A DNA stretch of 64,000 nt from Acetobacter aceti. GTDB taxonomy: Bacteria > Pseudomonadota > Alphaproteobacteria > Acetobacterales > Acetobacteraceae. The notes below the pieces were generated by a model. The model saw nothing but the letters and a program-made list of their open reading frames with translations. It was not told the origin of the DNA and did no database searches. The DNA is taken from the NCBI RefSeq assembly GCF_002005445.1, contig NZ_CP014692.1, positions 3,038,501 to 3,102,500 on the forward strand, read 5' to 3'. This document shows, piece after piece, positions 43,229-52,053 of this stretch. The stretch's first letter is position 1; every line of letters starts with the position of its first letter. The position numbers were made by a program, and so were the translations under genes.

Positions 43229-43257
43229 ACATTCCATGGGGACAGGGGAGAGACGCA

Positions 43258-44574
43258 TTGTCAGCACTGACACGCCGTAGTTTTCTGTCCGGAACAGCTT
43301 CTGGTCTGCTTGCCCGAACTTCTTCCGCCTGCGCTGAATCTCGTTCCGCCAATCTGACACTTCCTTTTCTCTGGGGGGCGGCAACAGCTGGCTATCAGAC
43401 GGAAGGTAACAGCACCAATGCCGATATCTGGCTCCTTGAACGAATGGCGGGAACTGTTTTTAAAGAGCGGAGTGGCCGGGCTGATGATTTTTATACCCGT
43501 TATCATCAGGATATCGTCCTTCTGGCCTCACTTGGCCTGAACTCTTTCCGGTTCTCAGTGGAGTGGTCGCGCATTGAGCCTGAACCAGGCGTTATCTCTC
43601 ATGAAGCCATCGCACATTACAGGGATATGCTGCGGGTGTGTCATGAGCATAATCTGATTCCCTGTGTTACATACAGTCACTTTGCCTGCCCCCTCTGGTT
43701 TTCTGCCCGCGGTGGATGGGAAGCTCCGGATGCAGCAGATCATTTTTTACGTTATTGCGAGCTTGCCTCACGGTCCTTCGGAGATCTGATCGGTACGGCT
43801 GCTGTTTTTAATGAGCCTGATCTGCACAAGCTCATTCTTCATGGTAGCCCTTTGAGTGATCGGAAGAAGGAGATCATGCTCGCACAGGCGGCAAAATCCT
43901 GTCATTCCCCGGTATTTGGCTATTATCTTTCGGGAGATGCGCAGTGCATAGAGGCGGCGATGATCAGCGCATATCTGCGGGCATATGATGTGATCAAAAG
44001 TGGTCCCGGTCTGTATCCTTTAGGCCTGACGCTTGCGATGACTGATGATCAGGCTGTTGGCGATCCGCTCATGCGCGACCGGAAACGCACTGAAATTTAT
44101 GACGCGTGGCTGCATGCCTGTCGAGAAAAGGGGGATTTTATCGGTGTGCAGGTTTATACGCGTAGCCTGACGGGACCGAATGGTACTGTAGCGCCCCCTG
44201 CTGACTCACGCTTTACGACCATGGGATGGGAATTCTATCCGGAATGCGTCGAGGGTGCATGCCGGTATGCCGCGTCCGTTTCGCAGCGCCCTGTCATTGT
44301 GACAGAAAATGGCATTGCAACGGATGATGACACTGAAAGGCAGGATTATATTCGACGTGCAGTAGAGTCGCTTAACCGCGCGATCGCGGACGGAATCGAC
44401 ATCCGTGGTTACTATCATTGGTCATTTCTGGATAGTTTCGAATGGGCATCTGGGTATAAACCGCGGATGGGGCTGGTCGCGGTCAACAGGGAGACGGAAG
44501 AGCGGACAGCAAAACAATCTGCATTTCTGCTTGGCAATATGCGTCCAGACAGGTTTGTATCCTGGAAACTTTGA
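43258..44574 (+). CDS. Tat-exported glycoside hydrolase family 1 beta-glucosidase-like enzyme
   Basis: A 438-residue protein starting at a TTG (GGGGAG about seven bases upstream). Twin-arginine signal TRRSFLSGTASGLLA ends near residue 26. GH1 motifs: FLWGAATAGYQTEG (38-51), FRFSVEWSRIEP, the acid/base Glu186 in VFNEPD and the nucleophile Glu350 in VTENG, then HWSFLDSFEWASGY. It hydrolyses beta-glucosides (aryl glucosides would fit the context) in the periplasm, unusual for GH1, which are mostly cytoplasmic. Fourth gene of the operon after HTH, Rieske and reductase. Confidence 0.9.
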   Translation: MSALTRRSFLSGTASGLLARTSSACAESRSANLTLPFLWGAATAGYQTEGNSTNADIWLLERMAGTVFKERSGRADDFYTRYHQDIVLLASLGLNSFRFSVEWSRIEPEPGVISHEAIAHYRDMLRVCHEHNLIPCVTYSHFACPLWFSARGGWEAPDAADHFLRYCELASRSFGDLIGTAAVFNEPDLHKLILHGSPLSDRKKEIMLAQAAKSCHSPVFGYYLSGDAQCIEAAMISAYLRAYDVIKSGPGLYPLGLTLAMTDDQAVGDPLMRDRKRTEIYDAWLHACREKGDFIGVQVYTRSLTGPNGTVAPPADSRFTTMGWEFYPECVEGACRYAASVSQRPVIVTENGIATDDDTERQDYIRRAVESLNRAIADGIDIRGYYHWSFLDSFEWASGYKPRMGLVAVNRETEERTAKQSAFLLGNMRPDRFVSWKL

Positions 44575-44635
44575 TGCGATATAACGCAATCTCAGTAAAT
44601 ATCATTTAAAATCGTTTTTCTCTGCCTCCCTGAAT

Positions 44636-44674
44636 TTTCAGAAGAATATTTTTTATTCTGAAATATATTTTTGA
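44636..44674 (+). terminator. Hairpin after GH1, possible terminator
   Basis: TTTCAGAA and TTCTGAAA are exact inverted repeats around a 12-base A/T loop, followed by a T-rich run. The stem is AT-rich, so strength is doubtful, but it lies about 65 bases after the operon end. Confidence 0.45.
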
Positions 44675-44905
44675 TTACGTATTATGTGTTTTTCCATCGC
44701 TTTTTGAACACAAAACAAAAACAGTCATTGAGCTGTATGCCGGGACTGACTTTCGAAAACAGATGGTATTTCTTTGTCAGGATAAGATCTTTGTCGTTTT
44801 TGAGGTTTTCCTGACTGGAGGATTTGTAACAATATCGTCGGAAAATACGTCGAGGATACGACATTTCGTTGACAGAACGTTTTATTCAAATCTATCCTGT
44901 TATGG

Positions 44906-44922
44906 ACATATGATCCATATGT
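44906..44922. promoter_or_regulatory. Palindrome upstream of the TonB receptor gene
   Basis: ACATATG-atc-CATATGT, about 36 bases before the ATG. It shares the 10-mer CATATGATCC with the operator candidate at 35590-35611 and the same CATAT symmetry with 40943-40956. Confidence 0.5.
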
Positions 44923-44958
44923 GAACAACAGGTACTTCACATCATATTTGACGAGGCG

Positions 44959-47424
44959 ATGATGACATTCCGCACACTGCCACGCCGCTCCCTGTTATCC
45001 CTGACAACAGGAGTGTCTCTCATCCTGGCCGGTGCCTGCTTCGCCAGACCAGTCATGGGGCATGCTGCATCAGCAGGAAAGCACCGCACAACAAAAGCTG
45101 TTTCCAAACCCGGCTCTCAGGCGAGCGCAGCAGTTCGGCCTGCTGCACATCCACGGAAAACGTCCATGGAAGCACGGGGGGAGGAACAGATTGTCGTGAA
45201 ATCAAATGTGCACCGTACACCGAGTGGCGTTACTGGCCGGGATGTTGGAGGAGGTCTGATGAAAAAGCAGACTTCAACCGTTGCGGTCAGTACGGTTACG
45301 CGCGATTTTATTGCAGCTCAATCACCCGCTTCATCATCCTATGAACTGTTGCGGATGGTTCCAGGTACGAATGTTGCAATGTCAGATCCCTACAACATGC
45401 AGTCAGGGAATTTCATTGTTCGTGGATTGAATGGTGATGAAATTGGCTTTCTGATGGAAGGCGCACCGCTCAATAATGTGGGAACCTATGTGACGCTTCC
45501 ATCCCAGTATCCGGATGGTGACAATATCGATTCTGAAACTCTTCAGCCTACAACGGTTGATCTGACAGCTCCCATGATTGGTGCGGCTGGTGGTCTTACA
45601 AGTATGACGCTTCGTACGCCCTCCGATAAATTCGGTGGTCAGGTCAGCGCAACATTTGGTTCATATAACACGTACAGGCAATCGGTTCGTATTGATAGCG
45701 GTCTGATCGGTAATTCTGGTGTAAAATTCTACGTCGGATACTCACATCTCCTTGGTGATAACTGGAGAGGTCCGTCATCACCATACCACAGAGACCATAT
45801 TGATTTTAAATTACAGAAAGACTGGGGTAAAATAGGAACATCAAAGCTTGTTGTTTCCTATACCGATTATCAGCTTGACATGCTGACCACTCCAACGCTG
45901 GCACAATACAGAGCTGACGGAAAAAATTATAATTATAGCAATAAATTTACTGGAACTAATCCTTCATATTATAAACTCCATGGAGAAGAGGCTGGAACAA
46001 TTATCGTCAGTGCTCCAACCAATCTGAATTTGTTGAACAATTCTCTCAAAATTGATATCACGCCATACCTTTATCATTCGTGGGGCGGATTTGCTTACGG
46101 AAGCGTATTGCCCAATTCAGGAAATGCGTTCTATGGCAACACCCCCGTCTCACTGGATATGTCCGGTGTTCCCTCTCATGGCGCTTCAACGGTGGTCAAT
46201 GTCCCGACAGTTTTCGATATTGAACATCCAGGCATCAACACTGTTGTCTCATGGAGGAAAGGGATCAACACTTTAAAAGCAGGTTACTGGTTTGACTATA
46301 CGCGGCAGACCTATGAAACGACGTACGGTGGTGTGAGCGCTTCTGGAGCGCCGCTTTCGCTTCTGGGAAGTTACAGCACCAATGCTCGACTGAAGAATGG
46401 CACTGAATATAAGTCTACTGACTGGCTGACCACGACCTATACTCATGGCCTTTACCTTGGCGATGAAATCAGGGCTTTTAATGACAGGTTGCTAGCAGAA
46501 GCTGGTGTTAAACTTGTGTGGATCCATCGCCCGGGAGAAAATTACCTTCCAGGTCCGCAATCTGATGTCGGTCAGAATGCATTTCAGGTTACGCCTCAGG
46601 TTGGATTCCGTTATCAGTTCACGCCCGAACATCAGATATTTCTCAGCGGAAACACGGCTTTTCGTATGCCTACAGCGAATTCCATGTTCAACAGCTACAA
46701 CGGTGCGACAGGTAACCTGCTGATCGCTGGTAACAATCAGCAGAAAAACGAGTTTTCCATATCAGAAGAAATTGGCTATCGTTATACAGGAAAAGAGCTC
46801 ATGGCGACTGTCTCTTTCTTTAACTATAATTTCACAAATAGACAGATTTCTACGGCTGCGATCATCAATGGCGGTTCCGTGAATACCTTTATCAATGCCG
46901 GTGGCGAAACTGGTCGTGGCGTTGATGTCGAGATCGGAACCCGTCCCTGGCATCATTTCCGTCCATATCTGTCAGGAGAATATCTCCGTGTAACGACAGA
47001 CAACAATCTGCAGGTAGGCAATGACTATCTGCCAACAGCCGGAAAAATTGCGGTCCGGGCCCCGAAATGGAGTGCGTCATTGGGTCTGAATTATGATGAC
47101 GGATCTCTATTTGGTAACGTCAATCTGAAATATATTGATAGTCAGTATTCAACATTCATGGATGATCAGTCTCTGCCTGCCCATACCAATGTCGATCTTG
47201 CTGTCGGATATCGTTTCCGCTCTTTTTCTCATTTGAAGCAGCCTGAGCTTCGCCTGAACATTCAGAATCTGGCCGGTTCCACTTATCTTAGCGGTAGTAA
47301 CTCGGTAACTGGTGCAGCCCATGCCACGCGCGGTATTCATGGCACCATGATCGCCGGTTCTGATCCAACTTATTATCTCGGAGCAGGTCGAGCATTTATT
47401 GGTACATTTACCGTAGGATTCTGA
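44959..47424 (+). CDS. TonB-dependent outer-membrane receptor
   Basis: An 821-residue protein with a signal peptide (residues 1-30, SLTTGVSLILAGACFARP), a plug domain (about 100-220: SSYELLRMVPGTNV, NFIVRGLNGDEIGFLMEGAPL) and a long 22-strand barrel ending in the terminal aromatic pattern FTVGF. Two adjacent ATGs are possible (GAGG upstream). It imports a scarce or bulky ligand with energy from TonB. Located next to a periplasmic GH1, a glycoside is a better guess than a siderophore. It is intact. Confidence 0.93.
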   Translation: MMTFRTLPRRSLLSLTTGVSLILAGACFARPVMGHAASAGKHRTTKAVSKPGSQASAAVRPAAHPRKTSMEARGEEQIVVKSNVHRTPSGVTGRDVGGGLMKKQTSTVAVSTVTRDFIAAQSPASSSYELLRMVPGTNVAMSDPYNMQSGNFIVRGLNGDEIGFLMEGAPLNNVGTYVTLPSQYPDGDNIDSETLQPTTVDLTAPMIGAAGGLTSMTLRTPSDKFGGQVSATFGSYNTYRQSVRIDSGLIGNSGVKFYVGYSHLLGDNWRGPSSPYHRDHIDFKLQKDWGKIGTSKLVVSYTDYQLDMLTTPTLAQYRADGKNYNYSNKFTGTNPSYYKLHGEEAGTIIVSAPTNLNLLNNSLKIDITPYLYHSWGGFAYGSVLPNSGNAFYGNTPVSLDMSGVPSHGASTVVNVPTVFDIEHPGINTVVSWRKGINTLKAGYWFDYTRQTYETTYGGVSASGAPLSLLGSYSTNARLKNGTEYKSTDWLTTTYTHGLYLGDEIRAFNDRLLAEAGVKLVWIHRPGENYLPGPQSDVGQNAFQVTPQVGFRYQFTPEHQIFLSGNTAFRMPTANSMFNSYNGATGNLLIAGNNQQKNEFSISEEIGYRYTGKELMATVSFFNYNFTNRQISTAAIINGGSVNTFINAGGETGRGVDVEIGTRPWHHFRPYLSGEYLRVTTDNNLQVGNDYLPTAGKIAVRAPKWSASLGLNYDDGSLFGNVNLKYIDSQYSTFMDDQSLPAHTNVDLAVGYRFRSFSHLKQPELRLNIQNLAGSTYLSGSNSVTGAAHATRGIHGTMIAGSDPTYYLGAGRAFIGTFTVGF

Positions 47425-47502
47425 ATTTCATCTAGAATTTCAAGGCTTTTAAGACAATTTGTGGCTACGCCTGATCTGCGATAGAGAACAGGAATCTATG
47501 AA

Positions 47503-48504
47503 ATGAGATGGCAAAAAAAGCTTCTATTCTGCACCGCTCTTGCGTTGGGTCTTTTCCCGGTTAGGGGTGAAGGTCATTGCCTTCCACCTCTTGACCCGAT
47601 GGAGCCAACAATTGTCACGCTCGGCACTGGAGGTGGACCTATCGCCAGAAGTGAGCGTGCAGAAACATCGACAGCGATTTTAGTCGATCATCGTACCTAT
47701 CTTGTTGATGCCGGAGCAGGGACATTACTGCGACTGGCGGCGGCGCATATTCCACTGTCATCCATCGCAGGGATTTTTATTACGCATTATCATATCGACC
47801 ATACAGGCGATTTGCCGGCTCTGATCGGCACGCGATGGGTGAATCGTATTTATGCTCCACTCCCCATTGTTGGTCCCCCGGGCGTAGAAGATATTACCTC
47901 CGGAATCTGCCGTTTTCTTGAGCCGACCAGACAGGCGCGTACAGGTAAAATCGATGCAGCGCCAACGCCTTGCAGTACGCTCGTTCCTGTGACACTGAAG
48001 GGACCACTAAGAGAATTTGATGGAAAAGATTTTCGATTAACAGCAGTGTTGAACACACATTATCATGGAGAGACTGCTCGGGCAGCAGAATCGCTTTCAT
48101 TTCGTTTTGAGTTTCCTCATAAAACGCTTTATTTTACCGGCGATACAGGCCCATCTTCAGCTATCATCAGTCATGCCAACGGATCAGATACTCTTATCTC
48201 TGAGGTAATTGATGAAGAGAAAATGAGAATTTATCTGAAAGCTCATTATCCCAATATGAATTCTTCTGAAATGAAAGCGCTGCTGGTTCATATGACTTCA
48301 GAGCACCTGACCCCTTTACAGGTTGGCGAACTCGCAAAACAGACGCACGTAAATTCTGTTATTCTGACTCATATTGTACCTGGACTTGATGCTGAGACTG
48401 ATGATAGCCAATATACGTCTGGAGTAAAAAGTCAATTTACTGGCCCAGTTTATTTATCCCATGATCTTATGTGTTTTGGGTCAGGCTCTGATCATAAAAT
48501 ATGA
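47503..48504 (+). CDS. Secreted metallo-beta-lactamase-fold hydrolase
   Basis: A 333-residue protein with a signal peptide (LLFCTALALGLFPVRG) and the MBL-fold metal motif HYHIDH (residues 95-100: His95, His97, Asp99, His100), plus further ligand regions NTHYHGE, FTGDTGPS and ILTHIVPG. The layout is like arylsulfatase/RNase Z-type MBL hydrolases. A periplasmic aryl-ester, sulfate or lactone hydrolase fits. It follows the receptor by 78 bases and probably shares its transcript. The exact bond hydrolysed is unknown. Confidence 0.85.
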   Translation: MRWQKKLLFCTALALGLFPVRGEGHCLPPLDPMEPTIVTLGTGGGPIARSERAETSTAILVDHRTYLVDAGAGTLLRLAAAHIPLSSIAGIFITHYHIDHTGDLPALIGTRWVNRIYAPLPIVGPPGVEDITSGICRFLEPTRQARTGKIDAAPTPCSTLVPVTLKGPLREFDGKDFRLTAVLNTHYHGETARAAESLSFRFEFPHKTLYFTGDTGPSSAIISHANGSDTLISEVIDEEKMRIYLKAHYPNMNSSEMKALLVHMTSEHLTPLQVGELAKQTHVNSVILTHIVPGLDAETDDSQYTSGVKSQFTGPVYLSHDLMCFGSGSDHKI

Positions 48505-48617
48505 TTTGTATATCAACAACATGTCGTTAGGGCGAATCGACATTCAGTATCCCGATAATCTGATCCTGCGAGAAACGTACTTTCTTCATCATCTGTCTCC
48601 AGTGGACAGACCTTACT

Positions 48618-48911
48618 TCAAGTCGAGGGCATTTCAGGGGCAAGGTCACAGTCCATAGCGCCGATCAATGCCCACATGGTTCTTGTAGCCGAACGCGGGC
48701 ACAGCAAAATCAACCCGTTTTGTCCCGTTTTTGCTTTGGAATATTTGATCGTCCAGCGTGCCTCTCGATCTTTCTGCGCAGGTGTTTTCGGTTTGTCCTT
48801 CCAGTCCTGAGGGAGCTCACCCGCCTTCAGAATGGCCTTTTCTGCATCCGTGTTGCGCTGTCTGGAGGCAGCAGCGACCGTGGTATCAATGATCTCCCCA
48901 CTCATGGCCAT
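48618..48911 (-). pseudogene. IS5-family transposase relic
   Basis: An internal fragment of an IS5-type (IS1031-like) DDE transposase. Residues MSGEIIDTTVAAASRQRNT and KDREARWTIKYSKAK match the middle of the family, then the frame slips: the neighbouring frame gives KRVDFAVPAFGYKNHV, GIDRRYGL and a stop. Both ends of the gene and the terminal inverted repeats are missing. It marks this edge of the catabolic island as a past insertion site. Confidence 0.8.
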
Positions 48912-49117
48912 TGTAAATTGCCCATGGCGGTGATGGCCGAAAGCGTATCTGCCTCGCGTTCGTCAATGCAATCACTGGAATGTTGCGAGGGCAATAACAG
49001 AGCAGGAATTTTCATCCGGAACGGAGAAGAAATCAGGCTGATCTCTCAGATAGAAGATCAGCTTGATCATGACCGGTAACACAGAAACATCCCAAACAAC
49101 GGAATGACAGGACACCC

Positions 49118-49504
49118 TCAGTCAGGTGGAAGGTGTTTCAGAGCTGCTGTTATCGCGCTCCGAAGTTCCTTCAGGCTTTTCTTTTCCGATACGGCACATT
49201 GAAGATCCTCACGTTCAGAGAGTTTCAATACGGCCATCGTGATTTCATCGGAATGCCGCATCAGGACGACAAGACTTGATCCGTTTGGCCCGTTCTTCGC
49301 GCTCAACCAGTTCCCGACCGTTCGCATATTGGCGCCCGTTAACCGGGCAATGTGTTTCACATGCGCCGGTGTGCTCCCGAAGTCACGCCTGAGCGCGTCT
49401 GCAATGACGGTCGCGAACGTAGCTTCGGTATCGGCGGATGGGTCGACAGGAAATTTATTTCCGTCCTTCGCGTGAATTTTTCGGTCTTTGTTTGAAAACG
49501 ACAT
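49118..49504 (-). CDS. HTH protein divergent from the recombinase gene
   Basis: A 128-residue protein starting at 49504 (AGGAAG upstream). An HTH is visible at about residues 50-76 (VKHIARLTGANMRTVGNWLSA), preceded by an acidic-basic linker and followed by a helical C-terminus (LKELRSAITAALKHLPP). Divergent from, and about 120 bases away from, the serine recombinase start, it is a probable repressor of the module. No family name can be given. Confidence 0.65.
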   Translation of the reverse strand: MSFSNKDRKIHAKDGNKFPVDPSADTEATFATVIADALRRDFGSTPAHVKHIARLTGANMRTVGNWLSAKNGPNGSSLVVLMRHSDEITMAVLKLSEREDLQCAVSEKKSLKELRSAITAALKHLPPD

Positions 49505-49624
49505 TCCGCTCTTCCTTGAAGTAGAAAGGAGAGTGTCGGGGCAGGACGGATGCAGGCCGAATGCGACTGGATCGTGGATCAAAATTTGAGCGGACGGAAT
49601 TCCGTCCGAAGCGTAGAGCCGGGG

Positions 49625-51178
49625 ATGACAGTGGAAGCATCTGGAGGAATACCCCCGGTACGCGCCGCCCAATATGTGCGGATGTCAACGGATCATCAGA
49701 AATACTCGACGGAGAATCAGGCCGAGATCATCGCCGCCTATGCCGCACGCCGAAATTTTCAGATCGTAAGGAATTACGCTGATGAAGGGCGAAGCGGTCT
49801 CAATATCGCCGGACGCGACGCGCTCCGGCGTCTGATCGGGGATGTGCAAAGCGGAGCCGCCGATTTCGAGGCCGTTCTCGTGTACGATATCAGTCGCTGG
49901 GGACGTTTTCAGGACGCCGACGAGAGCGCCTATTACGAGTTCATCTGCCGCGAGCGCGGCATTAATGTCCATTATTGCGCAGAGCAATTCGACAATGACG
50001 GAAGCCTCCCGTCGAACGTCATGAAAAGCATCAAGCGCGTGATGGCCGGCGAATATAGCCGTGAGTTGTCCAGCAAGGTCTTCACGGGGCAATGCCGCCT
50101 GATAACGCTCGGCTATCGTCAGGGCGGCCCCGCCGGTTATGGATTGCGCCGTTTCCTCGTGAACGAGAACAATGAGCGAAAGGCCGCTCTCGCGCGTGGA
50201 GAGCATAAAAGCCTCCAGACTGACCGTGTCATCCTCGTCCCCGGTCCCCAAGAGGAGATCGAGACAGTGTGCCGGATCTATCGGCTGTTCGTCCTGGAGC
50301 GCCGATCAGAGCGGGAGATCGTCACCATCCTGAACAGCGAAGGACGGATGACCGATCTGGGAAAACCCTGGACGCATGCGATTGTCCGTCAGATTTTGAC
50401 GAACGAAAAATATATTGGAAACAATGTCTACAATCGCATTTCCTTCAAGCTCAAGAAGAAGCGCGTGGTCAACGACGCCGATATGTGGGTCCGTGGCGAC
50501 GGTGTCTTCGAGGCGGTCGTCGATCCCGCGTTATTCGAGGCAGCGCAGACAGTTTTCGCCGAACGGGCGCACCGTTTCTCTAACGACGAATTGCTCCGGA
50601 TGCTGTCCGATCTCCTGTCCTTGCGGGGAACCCTCTCGGGCATGATCATCGACGAGGTCGAGGATATGCCCTCTTCGGCCGCCTATCGACACCGCTTCGG
50701 CAGTCTGCTGCGCGCCTATGCGCTGATCGGCTTTCAGCCAGCCCGCGACTATCGGTATATCGAGACGAACCGCCAGCTTCGACTGATGCATCCTGAGGTC
50801 GTCGCCAGCACCGTCGCGGGTATCGAGACTATCGGCGGGAGCGTCACTGTCGACCCGCGTAACGATCTGCTTTTGGTCAATCAGGAGGTAACCCTGGCGC
50901 TGGTCATTGTCCGGTGCCAGACGACCACCGCAGGGTCTCTTCGCTGGAAAGTCCGCCTGGACGCAAGCCTTCGTCCTGATGTGACGGTCGTGGTCCGGCT
51001 CAACCCGGACAACAAAACCGTGAAAGATTATTACCTTCTGCCGTGGCTGGATGTCGGCGGCAGACCACGGCTGGGAATGGCCGAGAAGAACGGGATCGAT
51101 CTGGATTCCTATCGAACGGACGATCTGTCCCCTCTTTTTCACATGCTGCGTCGTCATACGCTGGAAGGCCCGCTTTGA
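49625..51178 (+). CDS. Large serine recombinase
   Basis: A 517-residue protein from the ATG at 49625 (GGGG upstream); an in-frame ATG at 49550 with AGGACGG nearby would add 25 residues. N-terminal resolvase domain: catalytic Ser21 in YVRMSTDHQKYST, the DEGRSGLN loop, VLVYDISRWGRFQD, EYSRELSSKV. Next a recombinase domain (about 180-300: GGPAGYGLRR, ILNSEGRMT, GKPWTHAIVRQIL, NEKYIGNNVYNR). The C-terminal 200 residues lack the usual Cys4 zinc ribbon and long coiled coil, so it differs from phage integrases. It is coupled to two ParB-like genes (TGATG). Confidence 0.88.
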   Translation: MTVEASGGIPPVRAAQYVRMSTDHQKYSTENQAEIIAAYAARRNFQIVRNYADEGRSGLNIAGRDALRRLIGDVQSGAADFEAVLVYDISRWGRFQDADESAYYEFICRERGINVHYCAEQFDNDGSLPSNVMKSIKRVMAGEYSRELSSKVFTGQCRLITLGYRQGGPAGYGLRRFLVNENNERKAALARGEHKSLQTDRVILVPGPQEEIETVCRIYRLFVLERRSEREIVTILNSEGRMTDLGKPWTHAIVRQILTNEKYIGNNVYNRISFKLKKKRVVNDADMWVRGDGVFEAVVDPALFEAAQTVFAERAHRFSNDELLRMLSDLLSLRGTLSGMIIDEVEDMPSSAAYRHRFGSLLRAYALIGFQPARDYRYIETNRQLRLMHPEVVASTVAGIETIGGSVTVDPRNDLLLVNQEVTLALVIVRCQTTTAGSLRWKVRLDASLRPDVTVVVRLNPDNKTVKDYYLLPWLDVGGRPRLGMAEKNGIDLDSYRTDDLSPLFHMLRRHTLEGPL

Positions 51179-52053
51179 TGTCCGAGATCGTCATGATTCC
51201 CATTGCCTCGATCGAGGTTCTGAATCCGCGCGCCCGAAACCGGAAGATCTTCGACGAACTGGTGGAGAACATCCGCAGGGTCGGTCTCAAGCGACCGGTT
51301 ACAGTCCGGCGATCAGCGGACGGGACGCGCTACGAGCTGATCTGCGGACAGGGCCGGATGGAGGCGTTGCTGAAGCTCGATCAGACGGAGATACCGGCTA
51401 TGATCATCGAAGCCACGCGCGACGAATGTTTCGTGATGAGTCTCGTCGAGAATCTGGCCCGGCGGAACCTTACGTCGCTCGAGCTGATCCGTGAGGTCGG
51501 CTCCCTTCGCGAGCGGGGATACAGCAACGCCGAAATTGCCGAGAAGATCGGTTTCAGCACCGAGTATGTCTATTCGATCAACGCTCTTTTGGAAAAGGGC
51601 GAGGAGAGATTGCTTGATGCCGTTGAGCGCGGGATCGTCCCTCATACGATTGCAGCGGAGATCGCCCGCGCGACGGATGCCGAGGTCCAGAAAGCGCTCA
51701 CCGAGGCCTATGAAGCCGGTGAACTTCCCGGCGACCAGATCCTGGCCATCCGCCGGATCGTGGATGACCGGAATGCTCTGGGCAAAGGGATAAGGTCAAT
51801 CCGAGTGGGCAGCAAAAGGACACAGCCGACGACTGCGGCCGCACTCGTGCGGGCCTATCAGAAGGAAGTCGAGCGACAGAAGATGCTGGTGAAGAAGGCG
51901 CATCTCACACAAGGTCGCCTCACGTTCATCGTTGGTGCGATGGGCAAACTGCTCGCCGAGGATCATTTCGTCCAGCTACTCCGGGCCGAAGGGCTCGCAA
52001 CCCTGCCACAGCCGATTGCCGCGCGTCTTGGCGTTGAAGGGGCTCAGCCATGA
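51178..52053 (+). CDS. ParB-like N-terminal-domain protein (first of pair)
   Basis: A 291-residue protein overlapping the recombinase stop by one base. ParB-type N-terminal domain: IPIASIEVLNPRARN, VGLKRPVTVRR, CGQGRMEAL (aligned with the GERRxRA nucleotide box of ParB, but with different residues), ENLARRNLTSLE, then an HTH (NAEIAEKIGFSTEYVYSI). The C-terminal half is helical and charged, resembling RepB C-terminal regions. No ParA is present in the window, so plasmid-type partition is unlikely. Confidence 0.8.
   Translation: MSEIVMIPIASIEVLNPRARNRKIFDELVENIRRVGLKRPVTVRRSADGTRYELICGQGRMEALLKLDQTEIPAMIIEATRDECFVMSLVENLARRNLTSLELIREVGSLRERGYSNAEIAEKIGFSTEYVYSINALLEKGEERLLDAVERGIVPHTIAAEIARATDAEVQKALTEAYEAGELPGDQILAIRRIVDDRNALGKGIRSIRVGSKRTQPTTAAALVRAYQKEVERQKMLVKKAHLTQGRLTFIVGAMGKLLAEDHFVQLLRAEGLATLPQPIAARLGVEGAQP

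Larger units (their letters stand above)
44575..44958. other. Intergenic region between GH1 and the TonB receptor
   Basis: A 384-bp AT-rich stretch holding the hairpin at 44636-44674 and the palindrome at 44906-44922. Small frames inside lack ribosome binding sites. The receptor probably has its own promoter here. Confidence 0.5.
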
